Shown here in pieces: positions 12,523-14,570 of a stretch of DNA of 14,570 nucleotides. The stretch's first letter is position 1, and every line of letters starts with the position of its first letter. The stretch comes from Candidatus Falkowbacteria bacterium CG10_big_fil_rev_8_21_14_0_10_43_11 (lineage in GTDB: Bacteria; Patescibacteriota; Patescibacteriia; Patescibacteriales; XYC2-FULL-47-12). A program made the position numbers and the translations under genes. The notes under the pieces are model-generated. The model searched no databases, had not been told where the DNA came from, and saw only the letters and a program-made list of their open reading frames with translations. The DNA lies in contig PFAS01000026.1 in NCBI GenBank assembly GCA_002778635.1, forward strand, positions 1 to 14,570, read 5' to 3'.

Positions 12523-12551
12523 GACGGAGGGGTTAACAATTTAACAATTTT

Positions 12552-13295
12552 CTAATTAACAAACACCTTCGTCCCCGCCTCCGCCCAGTTGTATAATTTT
12601 TCCGCCGGGCCGACGCCGAGGCGCACGCAACCGTGCGAAACCGGAATGCCAAGATGGTTCGCGCCTTCTTTCGTGCCGTCGTTCCATTCCGGCAATTCGT
12701 GAATGCCAAAGCCGCGCGCGTCAAACATCAGCCAATACGGCATCCAAAGTTTCGCTTTACTTGACCAACGGCGTAAATTTTTTTCCAAAACTTTATACTG
12801 TCCGGCCGGCGTTTCCATTCCCCGCTTGCCGGTAGAAATCGGGTATAATCCTAGCCGCACCTCGCCTAAGTTATATCCGAGCAGTTGATTTTTCGTGTCA
12901 ATAAAAATTTTTTTCTCTAGCTTGGCTTTGCCGGACTTGGCCGGGTCATAACCGTTATTTATCTCGTCGCCATCGCTAAAACCGTCGCCATCAGTATCCG
13001 GATTAACGGGATTAGTGTGAAAATTTAATTCCATTTTATCAGTTAAACCGTCGCCGTCGGCATCGTTAATTTCTAATTTGGCGTTACCCGCCGCATAAGG
13101 CGAGTATCCGCTGTTTAATTCCGTCCAATCATTGTAGCCGTCATTATCCGTGTCCGGATTGTCCGCGTTAGTATGGTAAATATTAATTTCGTCATAATCC
13201 GAGATGCCATCGCCGTCGGTATCGGGAAGACCGCTGGCATTCGCAACTATAGGCAAAAATATAATTAGCGTAATTATGATAAAAAATTGCTTCAT
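12552..13295 (-). CDS. Secreted L,D-transpeptidase with calcium-binding-type repeats
   Basis: L,D-transpeptidases crosslink peptidoglycan or attach proteins to it through an active-site cysteine. The 247-residue protein has a signal peptide (about 1-20, ending VANA|SG) and four aspartate-rich repeats of the thrombospondin type 3 kind: DTDGDGISDYDE (25-36), DTDNDGYNDWTE (48-59), DADGDGLTDKME (78-89) and DTDGDGFSDGDE (100-111). A YkuD domain follows (about 127-246) with the catalytic motif HGCVR (221-225, nucleophile Cys223) and GIHE (197-200). The repeats probably bind Ca2+ and hold the enzyme at the surface; this is inferred from the motif. Monocistronic, convergent with nothing immediate; no Shine-Dalgarno sequence before the ATG at 13295. 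Confidence 0.93.
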   Translation of the reverse strand: MKQFFIIITLIIFLPIVANASGLPDTDGDGISDYDEINIYHTNADNPDTDNDGYNDWTELNSGYSPYAAGNAKLEINDADGDGLTDKMELNFHTNPVNPDTDGDGFSDGDEINNGYDPAKSGKAKLEKKIFIDTKNQLLGYNLGEVRLGLYPISTGKRGMETPAGQYKVLEKNLRRWSSKAKLWMPYWLMFDARGFGIHELPEWNDGTKEGANHLGIPVSHGCVRLGVGPAEKLYNWAEAGTKVFVN

Positions 13296-13309
13296 TGAGA
13301 TAGTTGTTA

Positions 13310-13377
13310 AATTGCTACATTGCTAAACTGTCACGCAACGCACTAAAAAATATCAACAATTTAGCAATTTAGCAATT
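13310..13377. repeat. Inverted word repeat between the L,D-transpeptidase and rpmA
   Basis: AATTGCTACATTGCTAAA (13310-13327) and TTTAGCAATTTAGCAATT (13360-13377) are complementary over 17 of 18 bases, and each arm is itself a doubled word (ATTGCTAA). Related words (TTAACAATTTAACAATT) occur on the far side of the same gene at 12534-12550. It lies in the predicted 5' leader of the transpeptidase mRNA. Confidence 0.7.
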
Positions 13378-13392
13378 AAACAATTTGTCTTC

Positions 13393-13401
13393 ATTTTACC
13401 A
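13393..13401 (-). promoter_or_regulatory. Possible extended -10 promoter of the L,D-transpeptidase
   Basis: The minus strand reads TGGTAAAAT, one base from a perfect extended -10, about 98 bases before the ATG at 13295. A -35 is not clear. It is next to the rpmA promoter on the other strand. Confidence 0.35.
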
Positions 13402-13405
13402 TTCC

Positions 13406-13434
13406 TTGACACTTCTTTCAACCATTGCTATACT
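13406..13434 (+). promoter_or_regulatory. rpmA promoter
   Basis: TTGACA (13406-13411), a 17-base spacer and TATACT (13429-13434), with TG one base before the -10: a strong sigma70 promoter. It predicts a leader of about 66 bases before the ATG at 13507. Confidence 0.85.
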
Positions 13435-13467
13435 GGCTTACAAGATTGCAAATTAATTTGTGACGGT

Positions 13468-13499
13468 AAATCTGCAATCTAAAATTTTAAATCTAAAAT
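13468..13499. repeat. Word repeat directly upstream of rpmA
   Basis: Matches 7587-7618 at 30 of 32 bases (words AAATCTGC, ATCTAAAAT and TTAAATCTAAAAT) and ends eight bases before the rpmA ATG. The lexA leader (905-950) is built from the same words in a different order. Confidence 0.85.
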
Positions 13500-13506
13500 T
13501 AAAGTT

Positions 13507-13791
13507 ATGGCACATAAAAAAGCAGGCGGCTCCACTACTTTGGGCCGCGATTCCCGGCCAAAATACTTAGGCGTAAAACTGCACGAAGGTGAAAATGCTA
13601 AAGTCGGTTCAATTATCATCCGCCAGCGCGGCACCAAATGGCATCCGGGCAAAAACGTGAAAAAAGGCGGGGATGATACTATTTTTTCCCTAATTAACGG
13701 CGCGGTAAAATTTACCAAAAAAACCTTAAAAAAATACGACGGCAGTTTGAAACAGGCGACGGTGGTTAATGTATTGCCGGCGCAAAAGTAA
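13507..13791 (+). CDS. rpmA: 50S ribosomal protein L27
   Basis: L27 sits at the large-subunit peptidyl-transferase region and is required for normal ribosome assembly. The 94-residue protein begins MAHKKAGGSTTLGRDSRPKY, with no N-terminal extension, so no processing is expected. The core has LGVKLHEGENAKVGSIIIRQ then RGTKWHPGKNV, typical of the family. The usual STRNGRDS is STTLGRDS here. It stands alone, away from rplU and obg with which it is often linked. It has a strong promoter but no Shine-Dalgarno sequence before the ATG, and ends at a bidirectional terminator. Confidence 0.97.
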   Translation: MAHKKAGGSTTLGRDSRPKYLGVKLHEGENAKVGSIIIRQRGTKWHPGKNVKKGGDDTIFSLINGAVKFTKKTLKKYDGSLKQATVVNVLPAQK

Positions 13792-13810
13792 ATAAACAAA
13801 ATTGAGAATT

Positions 13811-13843
13811 AAAAAAATTCGGCGTGTTTGGCCGAATTTTTTT
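13811..13843. terminator. Bidirectional intrinsic terminator between rpmA and the fibre gene
   Basis: AAAAAAATTCGGC (13811-13823) pairs perfectly with GCCGAATTTTTTT (13831-13843) around a 7-base loop. A7 and T7 flanks make it work on both strands, for rpmA and for the minus-strand gene ending at 13859. Confidence 0.95.
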
Positions 13844-13858
13844 ATATGGTGTGATGAT

Positions 13859-14570
13859 TTATTTACAGCCGATCGCTGTGCGATTAGTAGTGGGATTTAA
13901 GGAAAGGCTGACACTATTGTAAACATGCATATTGTTTCCATCATAATAACACCAAGTGGATGAACAGCTCGGTATTTGAGAGCACCCTTGATGATAATAT
14001 GTTGAATCTCCAAACCCCGGTTCGTAATTATTAGCTACTGTATTAGCAAAAGATATTGGACCAGTATCCGCATAATGATAACAAGTGTCTCCGTTGATAT
14101 TATTTCCCCACCCAATCGTGCTGTATGCCTGCCAATAATCAGCCTGTGTCCAGCCGCTTGGGCAAGATACGTTAGTTCCAGTGATTTTACACAAAGTTCC
14201 TGAAGAGGATGTGTAGATACTCCCTCCAGTCTGCGCCAGACAATTATTGCCGGTATGCGTTGCGCCCGGATATGTTAATGTGGATGAATATCCTACTAAC
14301 TTTTGCAATTCGCTAAGAATCTGACTATGTTCATTACTAATGGAAGTAGCAAGAGCAGCTAAATTAGCTCTGATATTTTTTAATGAATCCGTGTCTTTGA
14401 CAAACCCTGTGCCCATCATAGATTCCTGATTCGCGAGCGTCGCGTCACCGCCGCCGGCCGCGTCCACATACCCTTTTGTGGCGGCGTCATTGGCATCTAT
14501 TGGCGTTGGTAGTTTCAAATACCCGGTGGACGTTATTACCAAAGCGTTCTTAGTAGAAGTGGAAGTAACG
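13859..14570 (-). CDS. C-terminal part of a cysteine-rich fibre-like surface protein (partial)
   Basis: The frame is open to the right edge without a start, so only the last 236 residues are visible. The visible part begins with a beta-rich stretch and the motif LPTPIDANDAATKGYVDAAG, common in phage tail fibres and in long bacterial surface fibres. It continues through a helical linker (about SLKNIRANLAALATSISNEH) to a Gly/Ser/Thr-rich C-terminal domain with eight cysteines, including CPSGWTQADYWQ and GCSQIPSC. The even number of cysteines suggests disulfide bonds outside the cell. A tail-fibre gene of a prophage is the alternative, but no other phage gene is visible. The gene ends 15 bases from the terminator. 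Confidence 0.75.
   Translation of the reverse strand, partial: VTSTSTKNALVITSTGYLKLPTPIDANDAATKGYVDAAGGGDATLANQESMMGTGFVKDTDSLKNIRANLAALATSISNEHSQILSELQKLVGYSSTLTYPGATHTGNNCLAQTGGSIYTSSSGTLCKITGTNVSCPSGWTQADYWQAYSTIGWGNNINGDTCYHYADTGPISFANTVANNYEPGFGDSTYYHQGCSQIPSCSSTWCYYDGNNMHVYNSVSLSLNPTTNRTAIGCK

Noticed and set aside
13859..14570. Prophage region
   Set aside because: A single fibre-like gene fragment is not enough; no other phage gene, integrase or attachment site is visible.

Overview
The window looks like a chromosomal segment of a Patescibacteria/CPR-type bacterium with a monoderm-like type IV pilus. The evidence is one compact pilus locus (PilB, PilC, four prepilin-like proteins, PilM, PilN, PilO) with no secretin. 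Genes are short and tightly packed, Shine-Dalgarno sequences are almost absent, and intergenic DNA is AT-rich and built from recurring short words. The lineage call is inference; no 16S gene is present.

Layout. Positions 1-114 hold the 5' end of an unidentified minus-strand gene. lexA (306-884, minus) has a near-consensus SOS operator inside the spacer of a perfect sigma70 promoter. A divergent unknown gene (1186-1557, plus) ends at a bidirectional terminator and faces hup (HU, minus). A diverged PurM-family gene and tRNA-Arg(CCG) follow on the minus strand. The pilus locus fills 3712-12056 on the plus strand: pilB, pilC, a GspH/FimT-like, a PilV-like, a PilW-like and a PilX-like protein, then an internal promoter and pilM, pilN, pilO and a small membrane protein. 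Next, on the minus strand, come a NifU C-terminal-domain protein and a secreted L,D-transpeptidase carrying four calcium-binding-type aspartate-rich repeats. rpmA (L27, plus) ends at a bidirectional terminator, facing the 3' end of a cysteine-rich fibre-like surface protein that runs off the right edge.

How it works together. PilB powers and PilC anchors pilin assembly, PilM/N/O form the inner-membrane platform, and the four prepilin-like proteins probably form a priming tip. The major pilin, the prepilin peptidase and PilT are not in the window. The L,D-transpeptidase and the fibre-like protein are also cell-surface proteins, so much of the window concerns the envelope.

Most notable: (1) families of AT-rich intergenic word repeats, with copies up to 32/34 identical, that end in -10 boxes, supply prepilin leader codons and reach into gene ends; (2) a PilW-like gene whose complete prepilin signal lies upstream of any ATG/GTG/TTG start, in the same frame as the preceding gene and separated from it by one TAA; (3) a pseudopilin with Gln in place of the conserved Glu at +5; (4) a probably leaderless pilM transcript. 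I found no clear new defence system or mobile element.
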